From: DATATV01 sp035551355
GTDB lineage: Bacteria > Actinomycetota > Actinomycetes > Mycobacteriales > Pseudonocardiaceae
Length of the DNA: 64,000 nt
NCBI GenBank assembly: GCA_035551355.1
Contig: DASZNF010000040.1
Coordinates: 1-64,000, forward strand
Reading direction: 5' to 3'
The position numbers were made by a program, and so were the translations under genes. Positions 17,328 through 24,911 of this stretch are shown here, piece by piece (positions within the stretch are counted from its first letter, which is position 1; each line of letters opens with the position of its first letter). The notes under the pieces were generated by a model that saw only the letters and a list, made by a program, of their open reading frames with translations, was not told the origin of the DNA and did no database searches.

Positions 17328-17894
17328 TCAGCGGATCTCGTAGGTTCCGTCCAGCCGGGCACGGCCGATGACCCGGCCCGCGAGGGCCGCGGTCACGTCG
17401 CTCAGAGTGCGACCGGCGGGCAGTTCGAGGGCCTGGTCCAGGGCGAAGAGCTGGAAGACGTAGGCGTGCGGGCCGTGCGATCGGATCGGCAGCGGCCCGG
17501 CCCAGCCGCGGCGGCCGAGCGGGCCCTTCCCGTGCCGGAGGCCGGGAATCGGGCTCGGGTTGGTCAGGGCGTTCTCCGGGAGGCCGCCCAGCGCCGGGTC
17601 GATGCCCAGGGTGAGCGCATGGGTGGCGGGCTTCCCGAACGGGACGTCCGGATCCTCCACGATCAGCACGAGCTCGGCCGTCCCGGCCGGCGGCGGCGTC
17701 CAGCGCAGGGCGGGCGAGATGTTCGCGCCGAACAGCCGGCCGCGATGCTTGTCCGGGATCGGCGCCCCGTGGTCGAAAGCGGGGCTGATCAGGGCGAAGT
17801 TCTCCGGGGCCTGGAGATCGGGACGGGCCCAGACCAGGGTGTGGTGACCGGCGCGCCGGTTGCGCAGGACGACGCCGAGGGGATTCGCGGGCAT
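17328..17894 (-). CDS. YbhB/YbcL-type phosphatidylethanolamine-binding (Raf kinase inhibitor-like) protein
   Basis: 188 residues, PEBP fold. Signature elements are NISPALRWTPPPAGT, VEDPDVPFGKPATHAL (the DPD-P...H ligand pocket) and a C-terminal strand segment YVFQLFALDQAL. Bacterial members are cytosolic or periplasmic small-ligand binders without a defined reaction. ATG 17894 starts MPANPLGVVLRNRRAG. It is followed by nothing in its direction and lies 20 bases downstream of the isochorismatase-like gene, so it probably belongs to the MFS-hydrolase-PEBP operon read from 20226. Confidence 0.87.
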   Translation of the reverse strand: MPANPLGVVLRNRRAGHHTLVWARPDLQAPENFALISPAFDHGAPIPDKHRGRLFGANISPALRWTPPPAGTAELVLIVEDPDVPFGKPATHALTLGIDPALGGLPENALTNPSPIPGLRHGKGPLGRRGWAGPLPIRSHGPHAYVFQLFALDQALELPAGRTLSDVTAALAGRVIGRARLDGTYEIR

Positions 17895-17914
17895 GACATG
17901 AGCTCCTGATGTGG

Positions 17915-18466
17915 TCAGTGGTCGAGGAAGGCGATGATCTCGGCGCTGGTGGCGGTCTCGCCGAGTTTGGGGAAGACCCGTTCCACGCTGTGCCGGTGGA
18001 GTTCGGCGTCGGGGTCGGTGATCGCGTCGGTGGCGAGCACGACGTGGTAGCCGTGGTCGTAGGCGGAACGCGCGGTCGATTCGACACCGGAACTCGTGGA
18101 GACACCGGCGAGCATGATCTGGGTGACGCCCAGATCGCGCAGCAGCGTGTCCAGGCCGGTGTCGTGGAAGGCGCTGCGGCGGCGTTTGGTGATCAGGTGG
18201 TCCCCCGGCTGCCGGTCGAGCTCGTCGATGATGTCCGCGAAGCCCGGGGGAAACGCACCGGTGCCACCGTGCGGGCGACGCCGGTCGGTGCGGCCCGGGG
18301 CGCTGCCCGTCACGTTGACCAGCACAACCGGGAAATCGTGCTCGCGAAAGGCCTTCGCCAGCGCGGCCGCGGACGGCACGACGTGCGCGATCGCGTCGGA
18401 GACGATCCCCTTCTGCAGATCGACGACGACCAGGGCGGGCTGGGGATCGAGTGTGGTCAGCGGCAT
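17915..18466 (-). CDS. isochorismatase-family hydrolase with Gly in place of the catalytic Cys
   Basis: 183 residues, cysteine-hydrolase/isochorismatase fold. The catalytic Asp is in LVVVDLQKG (Asp16) and the Lys in LITKRRRSAF. The third triad position, normally the Cys of a T-x-x-C-V-E motif, reads STSSGVESTAR, so Gly stands there. In this superfamily the nitrilase-like amidases need Cys, whereas vinyl-ether hydrolases such as isochorismatase and PhzD have Gly. Amidase chemistry is therefore unlikely. Lies between the MFS gene (30 bases upstream) and the PEBP gene in an apparent operon. Substrate unknown. Confidence 0.85.
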   Translation of the reverse strand: MPLTTLDPQPALVVVDLQKGIVSDAIAHVVPSAAALAKAFREHDFPVVLVNVTGSAPGRTDRRRPHGGTGAFPPGFADIIDELDRQPGDHLITKRRRSAFHDTGLDTLLRDLGVTQIMLAGVSTSSGVESTARSAYDHGYHVVLATDAITDPDAELHRHSVERVFPKLGETATSAEIIAFLDH

Positions 18467-18495
18467 GGATTTCCTTTGCGGGATAGGGGAGATGG

Positions 18496-20226
18496 TCAGG
18501 ATCGAGCTTCGACGGCCGGAGTCGCGGCCGCCTCGGTTCCGGTCGGCACCGTGTTGCTGCCACGCAGAAGCGAGACGATCGCCGCGAGCAGGCCGAAGAC
18601 CGCGGACACGGCGAACACGATGATCAGGCCGTCGTGGAACGGGCCGGAGATCAGGGCCGGGAAGAACTCGCGCCCGGTGAGCAGGTTCTGGTTCGCCGGG
18701 GTCAGCGAGGACAGCACTCCGTACTGGGACAGCAGGTAGTGCACCGGGTTCACGCCGAGCATGGCCGCGAACAGGGACGAGACCGGCGGCAGGCTCCCGA
18801 TCTGCGCGGCGATCTGGTGCGAGACGCCGTGCTGGGCCAGGCCGGCGGTGAGGGTGCGGGGCAGGGCGCCGGCCAGGCCCGCCACCATCAGCGACACGAA
18901 CACCACGATCGACAGCGAGGTGCCGGAGTTCTGGAAGGTGGACCGCATTCCGGAGGCGACGCCGCGGTACTCGGCCGGGACGCTGGACATGATCGCGGAG
19001 GAGTTCGGCGAGCTGTACATCCCGATGCCGATCCCGTTCAGGCCGATCAGCAGGGCGAACGCCCAGTACGGGAAGTTCACCGGCAACAGCAGGAGACCGA
19101 CGAAGCTGATCGCGAACAGGAGCATGCCGCCGGAGGCGAACCAGCGCGCCCCGAACCGGTCGGACAGTGTGCCCGACAGCGGGCCGGCGACGAAGAATCC
19201 GGCGGTCAGCGGCAGCAGGAAAATGCCGGCCCAGAACGGCGTCTGGCTGTAGTCGTAACCGTGCAACGGCAGCCAGATCCCTTGCAGCCAGATGATCAGC
19301 ACGAACTGCAGTCCGCCCTGCGCCAGCCGGGCGATGAAGCCGGTGAGATTGCCTGCGGTGAACGCCCGGATCTTGAACAGCCGCAAGCGAAACAGCGGAT
19401 CGGCTACGCGCCGCTCGATCAGCACGAACACGACCAGCAGGGCCGCGCCGCCGACCAGTCCCGCGATCACCGCCGGGTTCGACCAGCCCGTCGACTTTCC
19501 TCGGTAGGACTGGATTCCGTAGGTGACCGCAACCAGGATCGCGCTCAGGCCGGTCGCGAAGGTGGCGTTGCCCCACCAGTCGATCTGCGCCGGGTTCCGG
19601 ATTCCCTTGTCCCGCAACCGGAAGTACGCCCACAGCGTGCCCGCGATGCCGACCGGCACGTTCACCCAGAACACCGCCCGCCAATCCCAGGCCGCCAGCA
19701 GTCCGCCGAGGGTCAGCCCGACGAACTGCCCGGCGAAGGCCGAGGCCTGGTTCACGCCAAGGGCGAAGCCGCGCCGTTCCCGGGGGAACGCGTCGGTCAG
19801 GATCGCCGCCGAGTTGGCCGAGAGCATCGAGCCGCCGAACGCCTGCAGGAAGCGCCAGCCGATCAACCACAACGCCGCGTGCGCACCGGAGAAGGGATCC
19901 AGGGACAGCAGGATCGAGGCCACCGTGAACACGACAAAGCCCAGGTTGTAGATCCGGACCCGGCCCAGGATGTCGCCCAGCCGCCCGAGATTCACCACGA
20001 ACACGGCCTGCACCAGCCGATAGCCCATGATCATCCACAGCAGGTAGGCGATGTTGGCCGGAGCCAGCGGATCGAGATGAATGCCGTTGAAGATGGCCGG
20101 CAGGGCGATCAGGATGATCGATCCGTCCAGGCTCGACATGAACACGGCCATCGTCGTGTTCGTCAGTGCCACCCACCGGTAGCGGTCCGTGGACGGCCGC
20201 GCCGCTCTGCCTGACTGGTTACGCAT
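18496..20226 (-). CDS. MFS drug-efflux transporter (DHA2, EmrB/QacA type)
   Basis: 576 residues with about 14 hydrophobic segments, the size and topology of the DHA2 family. Motif regions are FMSSLDGSIILIALPAIF in helix 1 (motif D1 region), NLGRLGDILGR (motif A) and the motif-C-like stretch in helix 5. Probable proton-driven export of a hydrophobic or cationic drug from the inner membrane. ATG 20226 is preferred over the GTG one codon earlier because GGAG lies five bases upstream. Divergent from the MarR gene, with two copies of TTAGGTATAC between them: a classic MarR/efflux pair. Confidence 0.92.
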   Translation of the reverse strand: MRNQSGRAARPSTDRYRWVALTNTTMAVFMSSLDGSIILIALPAIFNGIHLDPLAPANIAYLLWMIMGYRLVQAVFVVNLGRLGDILGRVRIYNLGFVVFTVASILLSLDPFSGAHAALWLIGWRFLQAFGGSMLSANSAAILTDAFPRERRGFALGVNQASAFAGQFVGLTLGGLLAAWDWRAVFWVNVPVGIAGTLWAYFRLRDKGIRNPAQIDWWGNATFATGLSAILVAVTYGIQSYRGKSTGWSNPAVIAGLVGGAALLVVFVLIERRVADPLFRLRLFKIRAFTAGNLTGFIARLAQGGLQFVLIIWLQGIWLPLHGYDYSQTPFWAGIFLLPLTAGFFVAGPLSGTLSDRFGARWFASGGMLLFAISFVGLLLLPVNFPYWAFALLIGLNGIGIGMYSSPNSSAIMSSVPAEYRGVASGMRSTFQNSGTSLSIVVFVSLMVAGLAGALPRTLTAGLAQHGVSHQIAAQIGSLPPVSSLFAAMLGVNPVHYLLSQYGVLSSLTPANQNLLTGREFFPALISGPFHDGLIIVFAVSAVFGLLAAIVSLLRGSNTVPTGTEAAATPAVEARS

Positions 20227-20257
20227 CACTTCTCCGGCTCACCACGCGCCCATGTGT

Positions 20258-20288
20258 TTAGGTATACGAAAGACTCTCTTAGGTATAC
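20258..20288. promoter_or_regulatory. two direct copies of TTAGGTATAC, candidate MarR operator
   Basis: TTAGGTATAC at 20258-20267 and again at 20279-20288, start to start 21 bases, two helical turns. Each contains the self-complementary GTATAC. They fill the 70-base gap between the divergent efflux and MarR genes, so one bound regulator could control both directions. Confidence 0.7.
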
Positions 20289-20297
20289 TAATGAGCC

Positions 20298-20744
20298 ATG
20301 CGGCAGAAGGCAACCGACGGGGCGTCCGAGGAAGCCGACCTCGGGGTGCAGGTGCGCTCCGCCGTCGGCCGCCTGTACCGGCGTTTCCGCAGCGAGCAGC
20401 CGGAGGGCAGCCTCGGCGACGCGGCCTTCTCCGTGCTGACCCACCTGTACAAACGCGGGCCGCGGACGCTCACCGAGCTCAGCGAGCACAATCGGGTCTC
20501 CCCGGCCTCCATGAGCCAGACCGTGAACCGCCTGACCTCGGCCGGCTACGCCGTGCGCACCCGCGATCCGGCCGATGGCCGCAAGGTGCTGTTCAGCGCC
20601 ACCGAGGAGGGCAACGAACTGGCCAGTGCGGCCCGGGCCCAGCGCAACGCCTGGCTCGACGGACAGCTACAGGCCCTCAGCGCCGAAGACCGCGCGGTCA
20701 TCGCCCGGGCCGCCGCGCTGCTCAGCGCCATCGCCGACGCCTGA
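20298..20744 (+). CDS. MarR-family transcriptional regulator
   Basis: 148 residues, one winged-helix domain. LTELSEHNRVSPASMSQTVNRLTSAGY is the recognition helix region (the DNA-contact Ser-Met-Ser-Gln-Thr-Val pattern), and RDPADGRKVLFSATEEG is the wing with its conserved Asp and Arg. Divergent from the DHA2 pump and probably its repressor, released by the exported drug or a metabolite. The start follows an A/T-rich stretch, so the message may have a very short leader. The 128 bases after this gene, up to 20872, show no convincing gene. Confidence 0.9.
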   Translation: MRQKATDGASEEADLGVQVRSAVGRLYRRFRSEQPEGSLGDAAFSVLTHLYKRGPRTLTELSEHNRVSPASMSQTVNRLTSAGYAVRTRDPADGRKVLFSATEEGNELASAARAQRNAWLDGQLQALSAEDRAVIARAAALLSAIADA

Positions 20745-20872
20745 TCAGCCTCCTGAACACTGCGAATCCGTCGTCGTCATCGCCCGCACCACCCAGGAAG
20801 CGATCGTGGTCAACCTCGACGGCCTCGACCAGCCGGAAGTCCACATCGGACAGTCGGACCCGCACTGACGGC

Positions 20873-21445
20873 TCAGCCCAGCGACGCGCTGGCCGCTCGC
20901 AGCTCATCCAGGGCGGCGAGCGCGTATCCGGCGAGCTCGTCGCCGGCGTCACCCTGGGACCAGGCGGCGTACCCCCGTTTGAAGGCGAGCACACCCAGCT
21001 CACTGGCCAGCGCCGCGGTCGGATCGGGGACACCCCGAGCGATCAGCGCGCTGGTCATGTCGGCCGCGAGGCTGACCGATTTGAGGGCGTCCCGCTCCTG
21101 AAGTTCCGCGCTGGCCGCGATGGCCGCCTTCAGGCGCGGCGCGAGCTGGCGGCTGACCGGGCCCATCGCGGTCGAGGCGCGCTCGAGACCGGCGGCGATC
21201 GCCTCGAGTGGGCTGGCGTCCTCGGGCGCCTCGGCGATTCCCTCGGCCAGCAGCCGGCTGAGTAACTCCTGCCCGGCCACCAGAAGCTCGCGCTTGTCGG
21301 GAAAGTGCCGGAAGAACGTGCTCTTGGTGACACCGGCCCGCTCAGCGATCTGCGCGACCGTGGTGGCGTCGTACCCCTGCTCGGTGAACAGGTCGACGGC
21401 CGCCCCGACGAGGCGTTCGCGCGCGCCCGGCTCCCACCGACTCAT
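20873..21445 (-). CDS. TetR-family regulator
   Basis: 190 residues. The N-terminal HTH (residues about 8-55) is canonical: AAVDLFTEQGYDATTVAQIAERAGVTKSTFFRHFPDKREL. The C-terminal all-helical ligand domain is variable and gives no ligand hint. It diverges from an NAD(P)-dependent epimerase-like gene at 21531, and two identical perfect palindromes lie between the start codons, so it very likely represses that gene and itself. Confidence 0.9.
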   Translation of the reverse strand: MSRWEPGARERLVGAAVDLFTEQGYDATTVAQIAERAGVTKSTFFRHFPDKRELLVAGQELLSRLLAEGIAEAPEDASPLEAIAAGLERASTAMGPVSRQLAPRLKAAIAASAELQERDALKSVSLAADMTSALIARGVPDPTAALASELGVLAFKRGYAAWSQGDAGDELAGYALAALDELRAASASLG

Positions 21446-21461
21446 GGGTCCATCATAAGTG

Positions 21462-21512
21462 ATGGGACAAGAGTCCCATGGCCGTGCTAGCGTGATGGGA
21501 CAAGAGTCCCAT
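21462..21512. promoter_or_regulatory. twin perfect TetR-type operators
   Basis: ATGGGACAAGAGTCCCAT occurs at 21462-21479 and again unchanged at 21495-21512. Each has 7-base perfect arms and the same 4-base AAGA centre. The copies are 33 bases apart, about three helical turns, so two dimers would bind one face. They occupy the divergent TetR/SDR intergenic region. Confidence 0.85.
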
Positions 21513-21530
21513 CACTCGCGGGAGAATTCC

Positions 21531-22412
21531 ATGCGCGTCTTCGTCACCGGTGGCACCGGCCTGATCGGGTCGGCCGTCGTCCCCGAACTGGTCCGCGGCG
21601 GCCACACCGTCCTCGCCCTTGCCCGCTCCGACAAGTCCGCACAGGTCGCCCAGGATCTCGGCGCCGAGCCCATCCGCGGCGGTCTGGCCGACCTGGACGT
21701 GCTGCGGGCCGGTGTCGCTCAGGCCGACGGCGTGATCCACCTGGCCTTCGGCAACGACTTCAGCAGCGCCGAGGCCATCGCCAAGACGGTCGCCGAGGAG
21801 ACCGCCGCCCTGACCACCCTCGGCGAGGAGGTCGTCGGCACCGACCGCCCCTTCGTCACCGTCTCGGGCACGCCCTACGTGCCGGGCCGCGTCTCCACCG
21901 AGCTGGACCCGCCCTCGACCAACGGGCCGGTCGGTGGCCGCGGCCGCGCGGTCATGGCCACCCTGGACCTGGCCTCCCGCGGGGTCCGGACCTCAGCGGT
22001 GCGCCTGCCGCGCACGGTGCACAACGAGGGCACCGGCGGGTTCGCCGGCCTGCTGACCAACATCGCCCGCCAGAGCGGAGTGTCCGGCTACCCGGGCGAC
22101 GGCACCCAGCGCTGGCCGGCCGTGCACGCGCTCGACGCGGCCGTCCTGTTCCGGCTCGCCCTGGAGCAGGCCGAGCCCGGCACCTCCTGGCACGCCGTGG
22201 CCGACGAGGGAGACAAGGTGCGGGACATCGCGGCGGTCATCGGCCGGCGCCTTGGCCTGCCGGTCGAGCCGGTGCCCGCGGAGACCTTCGGCCCGCTCGG
22301 CCAGATCTTCTCGGCCGACCAGCCCTCCTCCAGCACCCACACCCGGCAGGCGCTGGGCTGGGAACCCAAGCATCCCAGCCTGTTGGCGGACCTGGAGAAC
22401 ATCCAGCCCTGA
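21531..22412 (+). CDS. atypical SDR / NAD(P)-binding epimerase-like protein
   Basis: 293 residues. MRVFVTGGTGLIGSAVVPELV is the dinucleotide fold start with GxxGxxG. The usual YxxxK pair is not obvious: the region after FVTVSGTPYVPGR has no Lys four residues on, which puts it among atypical SDRs (NmrA- or YfcH-like). SYPGDG... HALDAAVLFRLALEQ is the common C-terminal pattern of these proteins. ATG 21531 with ggag ten bases upstream. Probably the sole target of the divergent TetR repressor; substrate unknown. A short tandem repeat follows its stop. Confidence 0.85.
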   Translation: MRVFVTGGTGLIGSAVVPELVRGGHTVLALARSDKSAQVAQDLGAEPIRGGLADLDVLRAGVAQADGVIHLAFGNDFSSAEAIAKTVAEETAALTTLGEEVVGTDRPFVTVSGTPYVPGRVSTELDPPSTNGPVGGRGRAVMATLDLASRGVRTSAVRLPRTVHNEGTGGFAGLLTNIARQSGVSGYPGDGTQRWPAVHALDAAVLFRLALEQAEPGTSWHAVADEGDKVRDIAAVIGRRLGLPVEPVPAETFGPLGQIFSADQPSSSTHTRQALGWEPKHPSLLADLENIQP

Positions 22413-22419
22413 CCGGCAC

Positions 22420-22451
22420 GGCCAGCACCAACAGACGGCCAGCACCAACAG
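22420..22451. repeat. 15-bp tandem repeat between convergent genes
   Basis: GGCCAGCACCAACAG at 22420-22434 and 22437-22451, separated by AC. It lies in the gap after the SDR stop and before the convergent GlxA-type gene. No clear function; possibly slippage. Confidence 0.75.
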
Positions 22452-22497
22452 GTGGTCCCGGCATGGCGCTCGCGGCGACGCCGGCCGGCGCGTGGCC

Positions 22498-23424
22498 TCA
22501 GTGCGTGAAGGCGCGCCGGTAGGCGGTCGGGGTGGTGCCCAGCGCCCGTCGAAAGTGCAGTCGCAGGTTGGCGGCGGTGCCCAGCCCACAGTCGCGCGCC
22601 ACTCGATCGACCCCGTGATCGGAGGTTTCCAGCAGTTCCCGGGCCCGGCCGAGCCGGGCGTTGAGCAGCCACTGTAACGGGGTCGTGCCAGTCTCCTCGG
22701 TGAACCGGCGCATGAACGTGCGTTGCGAGACGCCCGCGTGCCGGGCCAGCACGCGCAGGGTGAGCGGTTCGTGCAGCCGGTGCAGGGCCCAGCCCCGCGT
22801 CTCGGCCAGCGACGCCTCCCCGGCGACCGGGACCGGAGCCGGCACGTACTGGGCCTGCCCGCCGTCGCGATGTGGGGCGGCCACCAGTCCCCGGGCGATC
22901 TGGTTGGCCACGCCCGCGCCCAGGTCGCGGCGCACGATGTGCAGGCACAGGTCGATGCCGCAGCACACCCCGGCCGAGGTGAGCACATCGCCCTCGTCGA
23001 CGTAGAGCACATCGCGGTCGACCGTGACGGCCGGAAAGTCCCGCTCGAGAGCGTCGATGTGCTTCCAGTGGGTCGTGGCGTGCAAACCGTCCAGCACGCC
23101 CGCCGAGGCCAGCGGGTAGGCGCCCGTGCAGATCGACACCACCCGCTTGCCCCGATCCCGGGCCTCGGCCAGCACGTCGAGGATGGCCTGCGGCGGCCGG
23201 ACGAGTGGCTCGAAGCCCGGCACGATCACCGTGTCGGCGGCTCGCACCTGCGCCAGATCCCCGCCTGCGACCAGCGCGAAGCCCGCGGTGGTGGTCACCG
23301 TCGAATCGAGCGCGCACACGGTCACCTCGTAGGGCGTCTCCGGCCGGGCGGTGAAGATCTGCGCCGGGATCGCCAGGTCGAGCGGGGTGACCCCGTCCAG
23401 CGCCAGCACAGCGACTCGATGCAT
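22498..23424 (-). CDS. GlxA-type regulator (DJ-1/PfpI domain plus AraC HTH)
   Basis: 308 residues. Residues 1-180 form a DJ-1/PfpI-like amidotransferase fold (RVAVLALDGVTPLDLAIPAQIF, VVSICTGAYPLASAGVLDG with the nucleophile-elbow Cys). Residues about 205-305 are an AraC-type double HTH (LTLRVLARHAGVSQRTFMRRFTEE, VARDCGLGTAANLRLHF). Such proteins regulate catabolism of nitrogen compounds (ArgR/CdhR/GlxA type). It is divergent from the HD-domain and RidA genes, which are its likely targets; the 72-base gap would hold the operator. Confidence 0.9.
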   Translation of the reverse strand: MHRVAVLALDGVTPLDLAIPAQIFTARPETPYEVTVCALDSTVTTTAGFALVAGGDLAQVRAADTVIVPGFEPLVRPPQAILDVLAEARDRGKRVVSICTGAYPLASAGVLDGLHATTHWKHIDALERDFPAVTVDRDVLYVDEGDVLTSAGVCCGIDLCLHIVRRDLGAGVANQIARGLVAAPHRDGGQAQYVPAPVPVAGEASLAETRGWALHRLHEPLTLRVLARHAGVSQRTFMRRFTEETGTTPLQWLLNARLGRARELLETSDHGVDRVARDCGLGTAANLRLHFRRALGTTPTAYRRAFTH

Positions 23425-23496
23425 GGCAATATTCTATCGAATCCAGGCAACCTTGCCACTGGCCAGGTCAGGGCGCTACCAGCGACGCTGGAGACC

Positions 23497-24186
23497 ATGA
23501 CCGGAACCACACCCACTGACCCGGCCCGTGCGCCGGCCACCGACCTGATCACGCTGCCCGGCACTCCACTGGTCGATGCCGTCCTGCGCCTGATCCGAGC
23601 GGTGGAAACCCCGTCCGTTTTCAACCACAGCATCCGCAGCTACCTGTTCGCCCGGCTGGTGGGCGCTCGCCTGCGCCTGGCCGCCGGGCGCGACTACGAC
23701 GACGATCTGCTGTTCGCGGCGTGCGCCATGCACGACCTCGGCGTGGCGGCGGATGGCCCGCACCGGCAACGATTCGAGGTCGAAGGCGCCGACCGGGCCG
23801 CCGAGTTCCTCGTCGAACACGACGTGTCCGCGGCCGACGCCGACCAGGTCTGGCAGGCCATCGCCCTGCACACCTCCGCGGGCATCGCCGACCGCCGCGG
23901 CCCGCTGTGCGTGCTGGTCCGGGAGGGCGTCGCCGTCGATTTCGGCGGCGCACTGGCCAGCGAGCACCTCGACGCCGTCACCGACGACCAGGCCGACGCC
24001 CTGCACTCCGCCTATCCCCGGCTGGACATGATCCGTTCCCTCACCGACGCGATCGTCGCGCAGGCCAAGAAAAATCCCCAGAACGCGCCCCGCTACGCGA
24101 TTCCCGGTGAATTCCTCCGCGAACGCGAATCCTTCGGCCGGACCCGGTTGGAACACGCCTGCCGCTCGTCCCGCTGGGGTAACTGA
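23497..24186 (+). CDS. HD-domain hydrolase, cyanamide hydratase-like
   Basis: 229 residues, one HD domain. Metal ligands are visible: His in VFNHSIRSYLFARL, the HD pair in CAMHDLGVAAD, and the later His in AIALHTSAGIADRRGP, with Asp further on. The layout VFNHSxRxYxF ... MHDLG is that of the cyanamide hydratase-like group, which hydrates small nitriles or degrades related compounds. ATG 23497. It is followed at 33 bases by a RidA-like gene and preceded by a divergent GlxA regulator, which suggests a small nitrogen-compound operon. Substrate is inference only. Confidence 0.8.
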   Translation: MTGTTPTDPARAPATDLITLPGTPLVDAVLRLIRAVETPSVFNHSIRSYLFARLVGARLRLAAGRDYDDDLLFAACAMHDLGVAADGPHRQRFEVEGADRAAEFLVEHDVSAADADQVWQAIALHTSAGIADRRGPLCVLVREGVAVDFGGALASEHLDAVTDDQADALHSAYPRLDMIRSLTDAIVAQAKKNPQNAPRYAIPGEFLRERESFGRTRLEHACRSSRWGN

Positions 24187-24218
24187 ATCAACAAACAGAA
24201 AGTAAGGGAATCTCCACA

Positions 24219-24644
24219 ATGACCACCTACGCCGTCGAGATCCCCGAGGACTCCGCGGTCTTCGGCCAGACCCGCAGTGCCTTCGCCAACTTCGGCTACT
24301 CCGCAGCGGTCCGTTCGCACGGGCTGCTGTTCATCGCCGGCACGATCGGCCGCCGCGCGGACGGAACCATCGCGGAAACCATCGAGGAACAAACCGAAAT
24401 CGCCATCGGGCGCATCGAGGAAATCCTCCGACTGGAAAACCTCGACCTCACCGCATTGGTCGACGTCACCAGCTACCACGTCGACATTCACCAGCACATG
24501 CCCGGATTCCTCAAGGCCAAGCAGCGCCTCGTCAACCCGCCCTTCCCGACCTGGTCGCTGATCGGCGTCAGCGGCCTGGCCAGCCCGGGACTCCTGGTGG
24601 AAATCCGCGCCACCGCCGCCTACCCCGAGGACCTGTCTCGTTAG
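24219..24644 (+). CDS. RidA/YjgF-family protein lacking the deaminase Arg
   Basis: 141 residues, trimeric chorismate-mutase-like fold. LLFIAGTIGRRADGTI and DVTSYHVDIHQHMPGF are family elements, and VEIRATAAY ends the fold. In RidA proper an Arg in the P-x-R-S/T segment anchors the substrate carboxylate; here the place reads FPTWSLIGV, with Trp. 2-Aminoacrylate deaminase activity is therefore doubtful, and it belongs with the Rid subgroups of unknown chemistry. Cotranscribed with the HD-domain gene; a strong terminator follows. Confidence 0.85.
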   Translation: MTTYAVEIPEDSAVFGQTRSAFANFGYSAAVRSHGLLFIAGTIGRRADGTIAETIEEQTEIAIGRIEEILRLENLDLTALVDVTSYHVDIHQHMPGFLKAKQRLVNPPFPTWSLIGVSGLASPGLLVEIRATAAYPEDLSR

Positions 24645-24655
24645 GACGCCCCACC

Positions 24656-24692
24656 CGGCCGCCCGTCATCAGTTCTCGCTGACGGGCGGCCG
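24656..24692 (+). terminator. strong hairpin after the RidA gene
   Basis: Perfect 13-base stem CGGCCGCCCGTCA / TGACGGGCGGCCG with an 11-base loop, starting 12 bases after the RidA stop. No U tract, as usual in high-GC actinomycetes. Confidence 0.8.
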
Positions 24693-24798
24693 CGGCCGAA
24701 CGATGCGGACAGTCCATTAAGGACTGACGATGACATATAAACACCTTCCGTTGACAGAAAACTCGCCGAGTGTGGACGGAAGGCGTGCCGGGACTCCC

Positions 24799-24828
24799 TT
24801 GACGCTCGAATGTGGTCTAGTCCAATAT
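24799..24828 (+). promoter_or_regulatory. chitinase promoter with DasR-like box
   Basis: TTGACG (24799-24804), 18 bases, CAATAT (24823-24828). Within it TGGTCTAGTCCA (24813-24824) matches the core of the DasR element TGGTCTAGACCA at 11 of 12 positions. DasR is the GlcNAc-responsive GntR repressor of chitin-use genes, so repression lifted by GlcNAc-phosphates is expected. The leader to the ATG is about 80 bases. Confidence 0.7.
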
Positions 24829-24911
24829 GAGGAAATCGACCACGTGGCGACCGCAGGATGACGGCGCATGGCCCGCGCCTTTCCCCCATCACCGAGCCAG
24901 GATGTGACGCG

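Noticed and set aside
20745..20872. Possible small gene with a frame ending HIGQSDPH after the MarR gene
   Set aside because: No start codon with a ribosome site, and no recognisable domain; left as non-coding.
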